Below are positions 12,576-25,068 of a DNA stretch of 64,000 nt, one piece after another. The DNA lies in assembly GCA_964036295.1 (NCBI GenBank), contig OZ038465.1, forward strand, positions 7,013,667 through 7,077,666, in the 5' to 3' direction. Position 1 is the stretch's first letter; every line of letters begins with the position of its first letter. The DNA is from Plumapathes pennacea. Taxonomy: Eukaryota; Cnidaria; Anthozoa; Antipatharia; Myriopathidae. The position numbers and the translations under genes are program-made. Under the pieces are notes generated by a model that had not been told where the DNA came from, searched no databases, and saw nothing but the letters and a program-made list of their open reading frames with translations.

Positions 12576-15500
12576 TTATTGTTTAAAGTTCTTTCCTTCT
12601 AGGACAGAATAAATGTCTTGTAAGCTGGAATGCACACACTCTAAGAACCCACGCACATCTTGGTGTGGAATGTAAGAGCAGACGTTACAGCCAAGCCAAT
12701 CATCTTGAATACCATAGCCAATCCCTAGTCCATCCTTCACAACAGGGCCAAAGCCCCCCAGGAAGATAGCAGGACTGGACAGAGTGCTTGTGGACAGGAT
12801 CACGTGGTTGATGCGGGCGTAGGCTGGGTCAGAGAACAGATCCGGTACTTTACCTGATGCTTCTCCCAGTAAGCGTAGTGCAAATAGGTGACGATCAAAG
12901 CCTTGGCCTGTGACAAAAAAGAGCCAGGATCAATTTGCAGGTTCTCTCAACTAGTCAAGAAGAAAATATATAGTGATGGTAGTGAGAATTGATAGTTCAA
13001 TCAGCTTTTATCTGAGAAGTCTATCAAAAGCCAATGATATATCTCTAGTGGTGAGCAACTGAAGGAAATAATGGAATATGTTCATTCTTGGGAGTGAAAG
13101 GCTTAAAAGTCGGCAAAGCAAAGACACGCCACGCCACGCCACGCCACGCCACGCCAGGTGAAACTTCGTCTATTGTTCGCCTCTGTTTCTGATTGGATTA
13201 CTTGCGCGGGCGAAATGTTCCGACGGGATCACGAGAAATTGTCTTCATTTCGATTGGTGTTCCGATTTATCCATTGTTAACGTTATCTTACATTCGGGAA
13301 GATGACACGACGACATAATAGAGACTGCAACTACGATACAGTCTTACGACAGTCATCCGACAGTCTTACGACAGTCTTACGACAGTCATCCGGAAAAGGC
13401 TCCATAGGTTCATTCTGGATTAGTACAGAGGTCGCGTTAATGTTCGAAAAAATGCGTAATGTATACGCATGCTAATCCCAAAATTGCGTATGGCGAAAAT
13501 CAACTAAATCATCATGAATGTAAACAATTCAATGTGAAAGCTAGAGCTTCTGCCTTGTTTTACGGAGAGACAACTCCTGACAAGCCGCGTGGAGTAAACT
13601 ATAAATTGTTCTCACGCGCTTTCGTGTACTGTACCGACTATATGAAAGTGATGCGAAAAAGAGTTCCTCTACTTTCGTTTCTGTGAATCTGATGACTGTT
13701 TTGTTTTGTTCAGCTTGTTTGTGTGGACTAGAGCATACGCAAATTTCACCTTAAAACCCATTAAACTGCGTACCAGAAACGCACTCTCATCAGCAAACTG
13801 CGTACGGAAGAATTTTTATGCGTAAAATACGCAGGTTTTTTTTGCGTAAGCGCGACCTCCGTTAGTACCGCTTCAGGTTTGAAGGGGAAAAAAGCAAGTT
13901 ACTCCTAAATGTAAACAAGCACATGCATCACTTACCCATGGCTGCTTCTTTCGTCAGCCTAGAATGCCAATCAGAGGCTTGACGGATTCTGCTCACCATC
14001 TCATCCACACCAGCTCGATGAGAGTTCTGGAATGCTTCAGCACAAGCTACAGTGGCATTGCTTGCAGATCGGATCGTCTCTGTTCGACCGTGCTTAAAGG
14101 CGGCAGTGCTGCAGGACTCGTAAGTGGCACCAAACTTGCCACTGTGTCGGTAATAAGCCATCTGTAAGCAATTAATATCACGAAAACAATTATTTTTAAA
14201 AATAATTTTTGATACTGTTGCGAATAATTATGCTAGTTTAAGTTAGTATTGCACTTTTCTGTTGATGTGCATATGAAGTAAGATATAAAGAAAACACAAA
14301 ACACAGGTCCACAATGCGTACATGTGTCTACAGTGAGGTTGTTGAAATCGAAGTCTTCTCGCAGACTTTCGTTCGTTTCTTGTGATTGGCTAATGAGCAA
14401 CTGCGACGCCTACGTCACAGAAGGGTTTGTTGTGATTGGCTAACGAGCAGTTCTCGATTTGATCGATATCTTATCGATAAGTTAACACGGTTTTAGATTA
14501 CAATAAACATCCATCTTGAAGTTTCTGCTGTCTTACCTGAAACGCCAGCTGCATCACAGAATCTGGGCTCAACTTTTTGCTCTTGATATAATCCTTGCCA
14601 TAAGTCCTCATTTGCATCTCGGCCACATCTAAACTCTGTACAGAGGCATCAAACTTCTCCTTTGCTGAGCAGATACCCTTCTCCAGCTCTGGTGTCAGTG
14701 AGAACTCAAGCTTTTGCACGCTGCTCTCACCCTCCATGTGTTTCACTGTCTCCAGGGTGCACGATGGCTTGGCTGTAGTGTCTGTGAAGACCTCGTTGAA
14801 AAAGCGCAGAACTGCAACACCATCTCCCCAGGCATGCTCAAACGTGATCGCCGCCTGGCCATTTTTACACACAATGACCTGGAATGATTTGTCAAACCAC
14901 CTATGACAGAGGTTAATGTACTGTTAGTAACAACCCAACACAGATATGGTAATATACATGATGAATCACATATATGTGAACTGCGGGATACAGAATGATA
15001 GTGAAAGTGACCTCACAGTTACGAAGCAACTTAAGTAGTTGCAAGGAAAACAAGCACAGGGGTATGGCGTTGTCTTGCAGTGTTGATCGATATTTTCTTT
15101 TAAAGTAAAACCAATTACAAATTACCTTAACTGACTTCTGGTTGGTTGAAAGTATTTTCTGTTGTACAGTACACCCTCTAAGCCCTGTCCAGAAGCGTAG
15201 CTAGCCTTTAAGCCTTTAAGCCCGGGCTTAACAGGATTTTCCGTGAACATTTTTTTTTTCAGTAGAAAGGCCGTAATTTCTACTACTGTTTTCGCTTTTC
15301 ACTATTCTCATAAAACAAAGACTGTAATCTAAAACCTTGAAATAGTTTTGTTCACGCAAATCTGGACCTCCTGCCGACGTGTTAATCCAATCACTTTTCA
15401 AGAAATCAAAAAATCAAAACAACCGTGAAATGAAAGAAATGCCACTTCGGCAAGGCTAGATTTCACAATTTTCTGCGGGGGATCCCTCCCCCTCCCCCTC

Positions 15501-18500
15501 CCCCCAAAAGATGGCACCTTCGGCGCTCATACCCCTCCTACCCCCATACACAACATATACGGGCTTCACATTCTAACCTGTTGGTCCCATCTCCATGCAG
15601 GAATGCTCTAGTTGCATCAACAGCACTTTCCGGTTTACCGTCATCCAGACAAATGATGAATACAGCACTATCAATAAGTTTCAAGGCCTCGTGGTTCGTC
15701 TGATCAAGCTCCAATGCCTGGCGCAGTGATGCCCACGTATCCCTCTCTTCAGAGGTCAGGGCAGCAACTGGGAATTGTGGCGGGGCAGTATCGTCACTTG
15801 CAATAGCCTTCAAGTTCTGGTAGATATTGGCCGTTGGTACAGCTTGCCCTGAAAACCAAACCAAACCATATAAAAAGGTTATTACACGGGAAGGAGTGCA
15901 ATACGGCGGAGTATTTTTACGAGTCGGTTTTATTTTTTCGAGACTGCTTCAGGCAAAATAAAAATAAAAATAAAACTGACGAGTAAAAATACAGCCGTAT
16001 TGAACGACTTTTCGTGTAATAAATTGTTAATTATACGACAAACGAAGCAGGGAAAAAAAGTTTCTATCCGCTCGCAAAGTAGATCAAAAAAATGACGCGT
16101 TCGTAAACTTTGCTTGCAAAAATTTATCACGCAAGCTAATAAACCAGTTGATCTGGGGCCGGATTCACAAAACTTGCGTACGAACAAAAATGTTCGTAAG
16201 TATAATTAACGCATCGGAACAATGACTTATGCAAACTATCTTGCGCAAGATAGTATGCGTAAGTCGTACTTTACGAACATTTTCGTTCGTACGCAAGTTT
16301 TGTGAACCCGGCCCCTGGTTCCTGACGAGTGCAATACGCGAAATCGTGTAATAACATAGATTACTCCAAAAAGGATACAATTAACTCCCTCTTGACGGAC
16401 ACCCCTCTAAAACGGACAACTCCCGAGCGTGTCCGTTTTACAACTCCCGAGGGTGTCCGTTTTACAACTCCCGAGCGTGTCCGTTTTACAACTCCCGAGC
16501 GTGTCCGTTTTACAACTCCCGAGCGTGTCCGTTTTACAACTCCCGAGGGTGTCCGTTTTACAACTCCCGAGGGTGTCCGTTTTACAACTCCCGAGCGTGT
16601 CCGTTTTACAACTCCCGAGGGTGTCCGTTTTACAACTCCCGAGGGTGTCCGTTTTACAACTCCCGAGCGTGTCCGTTTTACAACTCCCGAGGATGTCCGT
16701 TTTACAACTCCCGAGGGTGTCCGTTTTACAACTCCCGAGCGTGTCCGTTTTAGAGGGAATTGACTGTAATTATTCCACTGTGAGTTTTGCTGAACATTTT
16801 ATGGATAACGATGGAATCAAAATGGCCATTGCTTCACGCAAGCAAGCCCGCGGATACAACTGCTTCATCTTGAGGAACCCAATTTAAACCTTAGGGAGAA
16901 ATCATTAGGAAGTGCAGTGGAACCCCGCCGTACGACCACCTCGTTATTACGACCACTTCTTTTGTCCAGCAGACCAAATGTCCAGTCATTTTCTTATTGG
17001 AAACCCCGTTAATAACGGTCACAGCCTCACTTATCAATACTGTATTAACACAGTATTTTCCAGCTCAAACATATCTTCATTGCTCATTTGGGACAATTTT
17101 GGCAGTCCTCGGAATTTTTCTCATCCAATTATTTCTAAATTGGACAACATGTAGTCTTATTACATATACAAATACACAACAATGTATATTTAGTGTATAC
17201 ATTAACAATCTTGTCTTGTCTTACCATCCGTAGTAATAATATCAAAGGCATAGAAATGACCATTTCTCATCACCACCACATGTCTTGCAGATTCAAAAGT
17301 TGCCAGTTTGTCTTCGCCGTGATGAGGTATACGAGTTGAACAAAACAGACGAACATACTGGCTCATATCCAGAGGGAAAGCCTTGACTAAGAAGGCACCA
17401 TACCATGCAAGTTTTCTTGGTACAAAGCTGGAAAGAAACAACATAAAAATGTCTGCTAAAGCAAAAATACCACTTGTCAGCATGCTGTTATGCTGAGTTA
17501 TAGAGGCACTTGGGAATTTGAAAAAACATGAGAGAAGTGTGAAGAAGCCACCGAGTGTTTTTATAACTTAACATAGCAGTGCTTTATTTCTTTTCTTTTT
17601 TTGAGAAAAGGCAAACAACAACTTTGTAAGAACGACAAAAAAAAAAAAAAAAAAAATCAAGTTTGATGCACACTAACACCAAACTACCACACGTGCACTG
17701 TTGGTTCATAATGTACACGGCAATGGTCAGCCTTAATACCAATCAAACCACGCCTTACTATTCACCTTGGGCAGACGAGCTGGCACAACAAAGCAGTACA
17801 GAAGAATCCTCATAACATGCACTCTCAATGGAAGTGAAAATCAGCTAAACGTGTAAATATCGGTCTTGAATTATAGAGGGTGGATGCGTAAAAAATATAA
17901 CCTGCAACCTAAAAGTCCTCAAGGAAGTCTTATGGGGTTCATGTCATGACTATTAAGAGTAGTAGTCAGAATTATTGTGTCATCACTCATTGCTTTGGTA
18001 TGCTTTAGGATTGGTCCAAACAGATGCAGGCAACGTTCATATAGGCCAATCAGCAACAACAGCAAAACAGCAAATGGCAATGGCATTCCCTTGCAATGTT
18101 GATTGCTTTCTTCTTCAAACTAAAACCAACTGCAAATTACTTGGCTTTTGATTGGTTGAGAGTTTCTTACAGTCTCTGTGATTGACAGTGTACTAGCTTC
18201 AAATAACAGTCATCCAAAATGGAAGCTACAGTTTTAATACTGAAATCACATGTACCATCAAAAGGGTGCAAAATTTTTTGTTTGGCATCTGTGGAAAAAT
18301 TAAAGCTGCCACGACTCAATAGTCCAGATATCTTCAGAACAAGTTGTCAGGAAATCCTAGAGCCCTGATCCAGTGTAAACATATAAAACAATGGGTGCAT
18401 TTGTCATGGATACGCACAAGTACTGTCTGACCTTATGAGGTTTTTAAACCACTTTGTGTCACTCTTTTCCGGCTGGAGATGGAACACGTCAGGCTCCAGT

Positions 18501-21500
18501 ACGGCATCATCTAAAGAGAACTTGAACTTGACTGCTGATTTGATCATATTTGTAGCTCGAACAACCTGGAAAAAGACAAAAACATACAATTTCAAATAAA
18601 ATGTGAAACTCTGTAGATAAAAATTACTAGCCTCACATAGTGTTTGCTCAAAATATACCTCGTTTTGAATTGGGGGTAGGATAGGTTGTCTAGAATTGTG
18701 ACTGAGGCCATATTTCTACTAGTGTGCTCTTGATCTTTTGTCCATGTATTCAGAAGATACAATAAAAATCTATTAGCCTAAGAAATGCACTGACTGTCAG
18801 GACTTTCAGAGTGAAATATATTTTAATCAATAAAACAGACCTGATCCATGTTTTGTGGGTCCTCCTTCCATACCATGAAAGGGTTGTGGTTTAGAACAAG
18901 AGGAACCCTGGCCTTCAAATACATGTCAAACCACGGCTCTACAATGAAACCAAAACAATCCATTAGCGCACATTCAAAATCTCAAACATAATGTAAATTC
19001 AATGCCCTCTAAGACAGACACCCTCTGGACCGAGTGGACCTTACCTTGTAAATAAATATAAAAAAATTAAATGAAATAAAAAACAAGGGGGGACCCTTAA
19101 CTACAAGTGCCAAAAAACCAAAGGGGAGACCTTTACCAAGCTTAAAGGTGACACAACTTAATTAGTTAAAACACAATCGTGTGCAAGAAATGTTGCACAG
19201 AAATTTGCTAATTCCCATTACCAAAGAGAGAAAGTTGGTTTTAAAGCAAAAATGACATTTCACATGTAAACGGTAGATTGTTATCATATAATGGCTAATG
19301 GTAATAATGCTCACCTGATATATAGCTTGTGTGTTTATTTCTCTTATCTTTCCTGATTAGCTCTGCATTTAAGACTACAAGACAATGAAATAATAAAATA
19401 TTATTATTATTATTATTATGACCTGGTAATAAACCCAACAACTCTCCCAGAATGAATAACCTCTCTGTTACATGATTGTATGATCAAATAGTGTGATGTG
19501 TTACAGTGCAGACCTGAAACTCATGCATTTTCACCTCAAGGACTGAGGTGAATATCTCTTCAAACTTGATCATCAATCATGTGCTAATTCTCCCACTAAA
19601 GAGTTAATTAGAACATTTTCTTCAAATATTTTATGAGTAAAAAAAGTGTAAGCCCACAGCACTACAGTAAAAATGTTAGTGTCTTAATAAGTTTGTTATT
19701 TTCAAAACATTGTTAGTAGCATGCAAATACATTATGTAATTTTTCCCTAAAAACATGCAAATATTTGGCTATATATTTTGCACATTACTACTGCATGACT
19801 ACATAAATAAGTAGTATTTGCACATTATGTACAAGGGAGTTGGGTGATATTACCTGGTCCTTCATCTTTCTGGAACTTTTCCACAATCTTCTTGGTTTGG
19901 TCATATTCTTCTGAAGTAAGAAGGGGTTTTTGAGAGTCAAGGTAACGCCTACAGGTGTCCTCAAGTTTGGGAATCGGCAATCTTGGGAGGCTGTCTTGAA
20001 AGTGATAGGTATGTGCTTTGCTTTTAGGCCATATATACTTGCCATCATCACTGGTCGTACTGAAGAAAAGCACAGAAAAACATATTAAGTATATCAGACT
20101 GACAGGTACATGACCGTTTTACATGGTAAAATATACTTGACAGTTAATGTGGGAAATCTGAACACAGTACAATAGATTGAAGTAAATATCAATCAACACA
20201 GCCCCAACCTAGTTCTTACAAGTCAGAGATTGCAGCCCCCAAAAAGTTTCAGGCAAGCCAAGGAATTTTAGCCAACACGGCAAGTCAAAATTTTAATACA
20301 TTATTGTATAGTATAATCGCCTTTATTGTTTTATGTTTTGTACAGAGTTATTGATATTGAATTGTGTCTTTTAGTGACAACTAAGAGGACAATAAAATGT
20401 TAAGTTAAAAAATATGTCACCAGCTAAATATGTCACAGCTAATGTCACCTGCTAAAATATATGTCACCTAGAATCTACATGTAATGTGGTGCAGTGCTCA
20501 ACATTAAGGTTTTAGGTTGGTTGCCCTTCAGACTGTAGATTGACTTCAAGCAATAGAAAGTTTCATAATTTCTAGTTGCCCGGCCCAGAATTTACCTGCC
20601 CGACCAAAAGTTTTGGTTGCCCCATGCAAGCGGGCAACTGTTAATGTCGAGCGCTGTGGTGTCATTTGTCTTGTTATGGTGCTCAGTTGCCAAAACAAAA
20701 TAGAGGGGGAGGGGAGAGGGTATTAGAGTGCGGGCTATTCATTATCTGTGTAGAGGGGGCTTATCTCATCAATTTCTCTCTCTACCTTTCTCTCTCTCTA
20801 GTGGCCTGTTGAATGTGTAACCTCATATAGACTCTCACGTAAACTACATATCAGTGAAAACGAGTCAAATTCATAGACCGTGAAACCTTTATCAATTAAC
20901 CTTGAAGGCCGGCCGGCGCAGGGGCGTAGCTACCATATACGCACGTACACACAGGCGTTACAGCTGAAATCTGAGAATTTTTTTAATCTGACAAAAATAT
21001 AATTTTCTATTGCTTGAAGACGTTTTGATCATTAAATTGGCTGATTTGAATTGATTTCATATATTTTTTCGTATTATAGTATCCGCACGCGAAAAAATGC
21101 ATCACGTATTCCTCCCTCGGGAAGCAAATTCCCACATAAGGATGGTTACCCCCTCCCGCAGTCTGATCATATTATGTCAGCAGTCGTCCCTCAACAGTAA
21201 TAACTGACTAACAGAAGTGCAGTGATAAATAAACATCACATCGGAGTGAAATAGCGTGTACGGAGAAAGAAGTAAAGTATAAATATCTAAGTTCCTAAAG
21301 CGTTTTATTTGAAACGTGCATACAATATTCTTTTATAGAAAATTAACGCTTCATGTAAATTTAGTAAATGTGACTAAAATCAACGTGAATTAGAGAAAAA
21401 TATCCCGAAAGGGGGGAGGGGAGGGTCCCATCAATACTGCATGCACCGCCTCAAAGGCAGTATCGTTTTTTAACATTTTTGAGGCTCCGAAAGGGTATCA

Positions 21501-22955
21501 ATTTTGTCTTTTTGGTCTGAAATAGTAGATTTTGCATATTGTGGTATTTGTTCTGCAAAAATAGGGTAAAATTTTTTGGTATACAGAGTCTGAAAAAGGG
21601 TCAAAAAATCTCATATATATTTTTCAAATAGGGTCGAAAAATTGCACAGATTTAGTTTGAAGTAGGGCAAGGGTTTTGAGAACACTCCGGCTCAATAAAA
21701 CTATGAAGGTTTTCACCCCCTCCCCCTCCCCCCCAAAAGAGGTTTTTGGGGGCAGAGCCCCCGAGAGGGAGAGGGGGGGGGGGTACTAATCAGAATTTTG
21801 GATGGGAGTGTGCCACCCGGGACTGAAAACACTTATCCTATTTCAGACCAAAATTTGCGATTTTCAACCCTATTTCAGACCAAAATGTGCAATTTTCGAC
21901 CCCATTTCAAACCAAATATCAAAATCTCCTACTCTATTTCAGACCAAAGGTTAAAATCGATACCCTATTTCAGACTAAAAACGCTGAAAATGATACCCTT
22001 TGGGGCGGCACATACCTATATGGCTCATATATGGGAGTACCCCCTCCCCGGGGGCAGAGCTTTTAACAGCTAGCTACGTACACGTAGCTAATACAACCGT
22101 CCAAGTCTTATGAACAATTCAACGTGGTCCCATCTAAAAAGCAGTGGTCGTAAATCTCTTTTGATGCGGACATCGTGCAGGTTTTGCTGTAGAAACTTGA
22201 TTTCCTTTTTTACAAGGCTCGGTAGTCGCAAGACAACTGAACAATCGCTGGGGATGGTTCATTTGAATGTTTAGTGCTTTGCCTAAGTCCCTTTCGTTGT
22301 CAAGGGGTTTCGCTGGTAACAAGTCATCCACAGATCATCCTTTTTATTTACATTTTGGAGCAATGCTACCCAACACAAACACAGAAAACGGCAAATAGAA
22401 AGAAACCATGACAGCGCGAAAATTACCGCTGCTTCAAGGTTGGTTAGTTATTAATACAGTGGGGCGACCGCTGACATAATATAATCAGACTGCGGGAGGG
22501 GGTAACCATCCTTACGTGGGAATTCGCTTCCATCCTCCCTCAGTGTCAGCCCCACCAGACGTTAGTTAATCTTTAACTGTGAAGGAGAGGTTACTTCGCC
22601 GTACGGCTTCAGAACTAAACGAAATAGTCCCTTTGTGCGTACAGTTACAGTGAATCGCACGCTCCTGCCTTGAACTCACTTCTTCGTTAACACTTTGTGC
22701 TAAGTGTTGCACTTCTTAACTACAAAGGCCGATTATTCCATGTTTCATACCTGTATCTACGTACGCTGTCGTTGCATTCTGCACATTCAGATGACAGAGG
22801 AACAAGTCCGATTTTCCACTACAAGACGAGATAAAACAGTTTATAAATTGAACTAAAGCAAACAAAACAATTTTTTACGCAAAGCTTACCTTTGCTACAA
22901 CACTGTACACACTATAATTTCTTCCTCTGCTGAATATTAGCCTGGAAAGACCCAT
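12576..22955 (-). CDS. CPT2: Carnitine O-palmitoyltransferase 2, mitochondrial (complete, 11 exons)
   Basis: CPT2 converts long-chain acylcarnitine and CoA to acyl-CoA and carnitine on the matrix side of the inner mitochondrial membrane, completing fatty-acid import for beta-oxidation. Coding exons: 22890-22955, 22751-22818, 19854-20059, 19315-19374, 18841-18938, 18432-18565, 17225-17427, 15578-15848, 14537-14900, 13936-14161, 12576-12907. All have GT-AG borders and phases agree, giving 675 codons (human is 658). Diagnostic blocks: [32 protein letters not shown]-like FPLDMSQY, the catalytic-His motif [17 protein letters not shown], and STSTLSSP near the C-terminus. Exon 1 encodes an Arg-rich, acid-free presequence ([18 protein letters not shown]), and RRYS at the exon 2/3 join resembles a processing site. 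Exons 1-2 are less certain than 3-11. The stop codon overlaps AATAAA (12575-12580). Confidence 0.93.
13125..13156 (+). repeat. (ACGCC)n short tandem repeat
   Basis: About six copies of a 5-bp unit lie in CPT2 intron 10. Shortly downstream (about 13338-13392) 'ACAGTCTTACG/ACAGTCATCCG' units alternate five times. Both are visible directly. Confidence 0.9.
15878..16355. mobile_element. Nested MITEs in CPT2 intron 7
   Basis: An outer element has short inverted ends (GTTATTACACG / CGTGTAATAAC). It contains an inner palindrome at about 15895-16000 (GCAATACGGCGGAGTATTTTTAC pairing with its near complement). A separate foldback MITE at 16155-16315 has ends GGGGCCGGATTCACAAAAC / GTTTTGTGAACCCGGCCCC and a long GTACGAAC-rich stem. 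The outer end lies about 30 bp from the CPT2 exon 8 acceptor. Confidence 0.75.
16416..16751 (+). repeat. 24-bp minisatellite, 14 copies, inside a MITE
   Basis: Fourteen contiguous copies of ACAACTCCCGAG(C/G)GTGTCCGTTTT differ almost only at one C/G position. They are flanked by MITE-like ends: ATTAACTCCCTCT on the left and AGAGGGAATTGACTGT on the right. Because 24 is a multiple of three, several frames stay open and give artificial TTPERVRF repeats. It lies in CPT2 intron 7. Confidence 0.95.
18000..18225. mobile_element. Intronic MITE rich in ATTGG/CCAAT (CPT2 intron 6)
   Basis: It contains the string 'TTTTGATTGGTTGA.AG..TTTCTTACAGTC' and 'GTGATTG..GTGTACT', shared with a longer copy at 58245-58545. 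A further relative lies at about 63590-63880, and a fragment at about 15060-15175 shares the 'AAAACCAATTACAAATTA' and 'GGTTGGTTGAAAGT' strings. No coding capacity. Confidence 0.6.
21105..22545. mobile_element. Inverted-repeat element in CPT2 intron 2 with nested foldback
   Basis: About 85 bp at 21105-21190 is repeated in inverse orientation at about 22455-22545 (shared core GGTTACCCCCTCCCGCAGTC and its complement), delimiting roughly 1.44 kb. Nested at about 21410-22055 is a second foldback unit. Its right arm has several diverged 'CCCTATTTCAGACCAAAAT' units and its left arm the complementary 'TTTTGGTCTGAAATAG' motifs; the ends are rich in C or G runs. The short ORFs inside look accidental. 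The rest of the intron (20060-21104) shows only low-complexity and dispersed-repeat fragments. Confidence 0.65.
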
Positions 22956-23089
22956 TTCAAAGCGTAAAGGACACCTTTGTGTTTATTTCTGTCAGCTGGA
23001 CGAAATAAGGACGCATCTGCGAAACGTATGTACAGCGGTCAGATATAATTCGTTTCCAGCCTTGCGCGACCAAGCCTGGAGGGCAAAAG

Positions 23090-23183
23090 CTAGCCTGTGT
23101 ACAGCCGTCCCATTCTTCGTACCTCGGAAAGGAACGTGTTCCTTTCCGAGGTACGAAGAATGGGACGCCTGTACACAGGCTAG
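23090..23183. mobile_element. Short perfect-hairpin MITE present only in unit 1
   Basis: Arms of about 45 bp (CTAGCCTGTGTACAG... / ...CTGTACACAGGCTAG) pair around a two-base centre. The other units read straight through the insertion point (GAGGGCCAAAGCAC). The flanks GGGCAAAG and GGCCAAAG are consistent with a diverged 8-bp target duplication. Confidence 0.75.
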
Positions 23184-24630
23184 GCCAAAGCACACTTGTT
23201 TGAGGAAGAATATCTTTGACTTGCAGCCCGGGGAGGGGGGGAGCACTAATCATAACTTTGGGTGGGGGTGTCTGCCCGGTCCTGAAAACCCTTACCCTAT
23301 TTAAATCACGCGCTTTCTGCCCGAATAGAACAGTTTACATATAAGCGCACCGTCCAGCTTTAACCTAAAATCCGAATGAACTGCTCAACAAAATTTTTTC
23401 TTTTTCTTCAAAATTCAGATCTTACATGTAAAGACCTATACCCAAAAATTCAGGGTAGGTCACCGAATTAATTTTTGCGTTATTCCTGTTCGTTTCCGAA
23501 ATTCGCCTCATCGCACGGCGGCCTTGTTGGATGACGTCATAGTTTGTAACATGGAAAACGATGTGGGGCGCAGAGCATGGAAAGTGAACTCTGTTGTTCT
23601 GTAAAAATGTCATGAAAACCATAAAAAGATCTCGTAACTTTCACAATTGTTAAAAATGACCGAAAGTTAGTAAAACCACGCTCATGCACGAAAAATGTTG
23701 CGCTCAAACGCGCGATCGCACTACCTTAAATATATGCATTTTGTTAACCGTACGGTTTAAAGAAAAACAACGACTTTACTCGGCGCGTCGGAACGACTCG
23801 CGGCATTTCTTGTCAACAATTCCGTGTCAATTCCCTGTCTATTTTTTTCCCTTTGCCCAGTATTTTATATATAGTTTATAAATATGCTTCAGTTTTGCAA
23901 ATCACTCGTATTTACTTCGTATTTACTTCCTCAGATCCAACTTATCATTGAATATTAAATAAATGCATTTTGTTAGCCGTACGGTTTAAAGAAAAACGTC
24001 AAGGACTTTACCCTCGGGCGCGTCGGAACGACTCGCGGCATTTCTTGTCAACAATTCCGTGTCAATTCCCTGTCTATTATTTTCCCTTTGTCCAGTATTT
24101 TATATATAGTTTATAAATACGCTTCAGTTTTGCAAATCACTCGTATTTACTTCGTATTTACTTCCTCAGATACAACTTATCATTGAATATTAAATAAACG
24201 CATTTTGTTAGCCGTACGGTTAAAAAAAAATGTCAACGACTTTACCCTCGGCGCGTCGGAACGATTCGCGGCATTTCTTGTCAACAATTCCCTGTCGATT
24301 TTTTCCCTTTGCCCAGTATTATATATATAGTTTATAAATCTGTTTCAGTCTTGCAAATCACTTGTATTTATTTCCTCAGATACAGTACAATTCGCTTGTT
24401 ATAAGTGTAACTCTAAAAGTATCATAGATTAATATATCATCAAAGAGATTTCACAGATGAATATTTTACAAGTGAGAAAGAATGTTGTAAAACGATCTAT
24501 CAGGGCTGGAAAAATGTTCTACCTTGGCCTAAAGACTAGCCATGGGCAAATTTTGCTGGCCCAATGTCAAATTTTGCTAGTCCTCGGCGTCGGGCTGGCG
24601 GATCAATCGACCCTGGCTATCCTTTTATAT

Positions 24631-25068
24631 TCAGTTCTTTGGATCCACCTTACACAACATACGGGAACGCAAGGTACCTATGCGGCTCAGGTTCTTGTCT
24701 CCCAACTTTCGTCTGCGGTTGGCCAGACTAGTAGGCCCTTCAGTAGCACCGTCAATCAAGGTTTTCTCGATTTCTTCGCAAATTGCATTTCTCCGCCTCA
24801 ACTCTGGCCATATCCAGGAGATTTTCTGTAAGTTGGGCACACCTGTTGCGCCACCAGACAATTTCTCTTCCTTTTCTTCGAGCTTTTCGCTCGTGCCATC
24901 TGTAACCGACAGGCGTACACTGAAACTTGCCATTTCAGAATGAGCTCCTTCCTCTTCTAAGTCAATCAAAATCAGGTCACCGTGTTGATTCGTGGCTGAT
25001 TGTCCTTTGATAGGTATTTTCTCTATCACATTTAATAGTCCTGCACTCAATTCCAGGGGGAAAGCCAT
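24631..25068 (-). CDS. Hypothetical ORF of the WIWP-LRRRNAICE family, copy 1
   Basis: A 145-codon ORF of unknown function. It is acidic in the middle (EKLEEKEEKLSGG), followed by KISWIWPELRRRNAICEEIE and a basic end. The same ORF recurs intact at 28636-29073 and 32649-33134 and is truncated near 27560-27811. A diverged relative at 35817-36062 keeps KITWIWPDLRRRNAICEATE, with most differences at third codon positions, which argues for real coding. A conserved GTAAGG close to the 3' end could be a splice donor, so this may be one exon of a larger gene. I recognise no domain. Confidence 0.45.
   Translation of the reverse strand: MAFPLELSAGLLNVIEKIPIKGQSATNQHGDLILIDLEEEGAHSEMASFSVRLSVTDGTSEKLEEKEEKLSGGATGVPNLQKISWIWPELRRRNAICEEIEKTLIDGATEGPTSLANRRRKLGDKNLSRIGTLRSRMLCKVDPKN

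Noticed and set aside
16329-16887. ORFs with TTPERVRF or SVLQLPRV repeats
   Set aside because: Produced by the 24-bp minisatellite, open in more than one frame.
22134-22331. ORF with a basic Ser/Thr-rich N-terminus, considered as the CPT2 presequence exon
   Set aside because: It has no splice donor in the needed phase before its stop, and lies inside the inverted-repeat element; the exons at 22890-22955 and 22751-22818 fit better.
24457-24831. Plus-strand ORF starting MNILQVRKN, repeated in the other units
   Set aside because: It varies in length between units, overlaps the better-supported minus-strand ORF and shows no silent-site bias that I could see.
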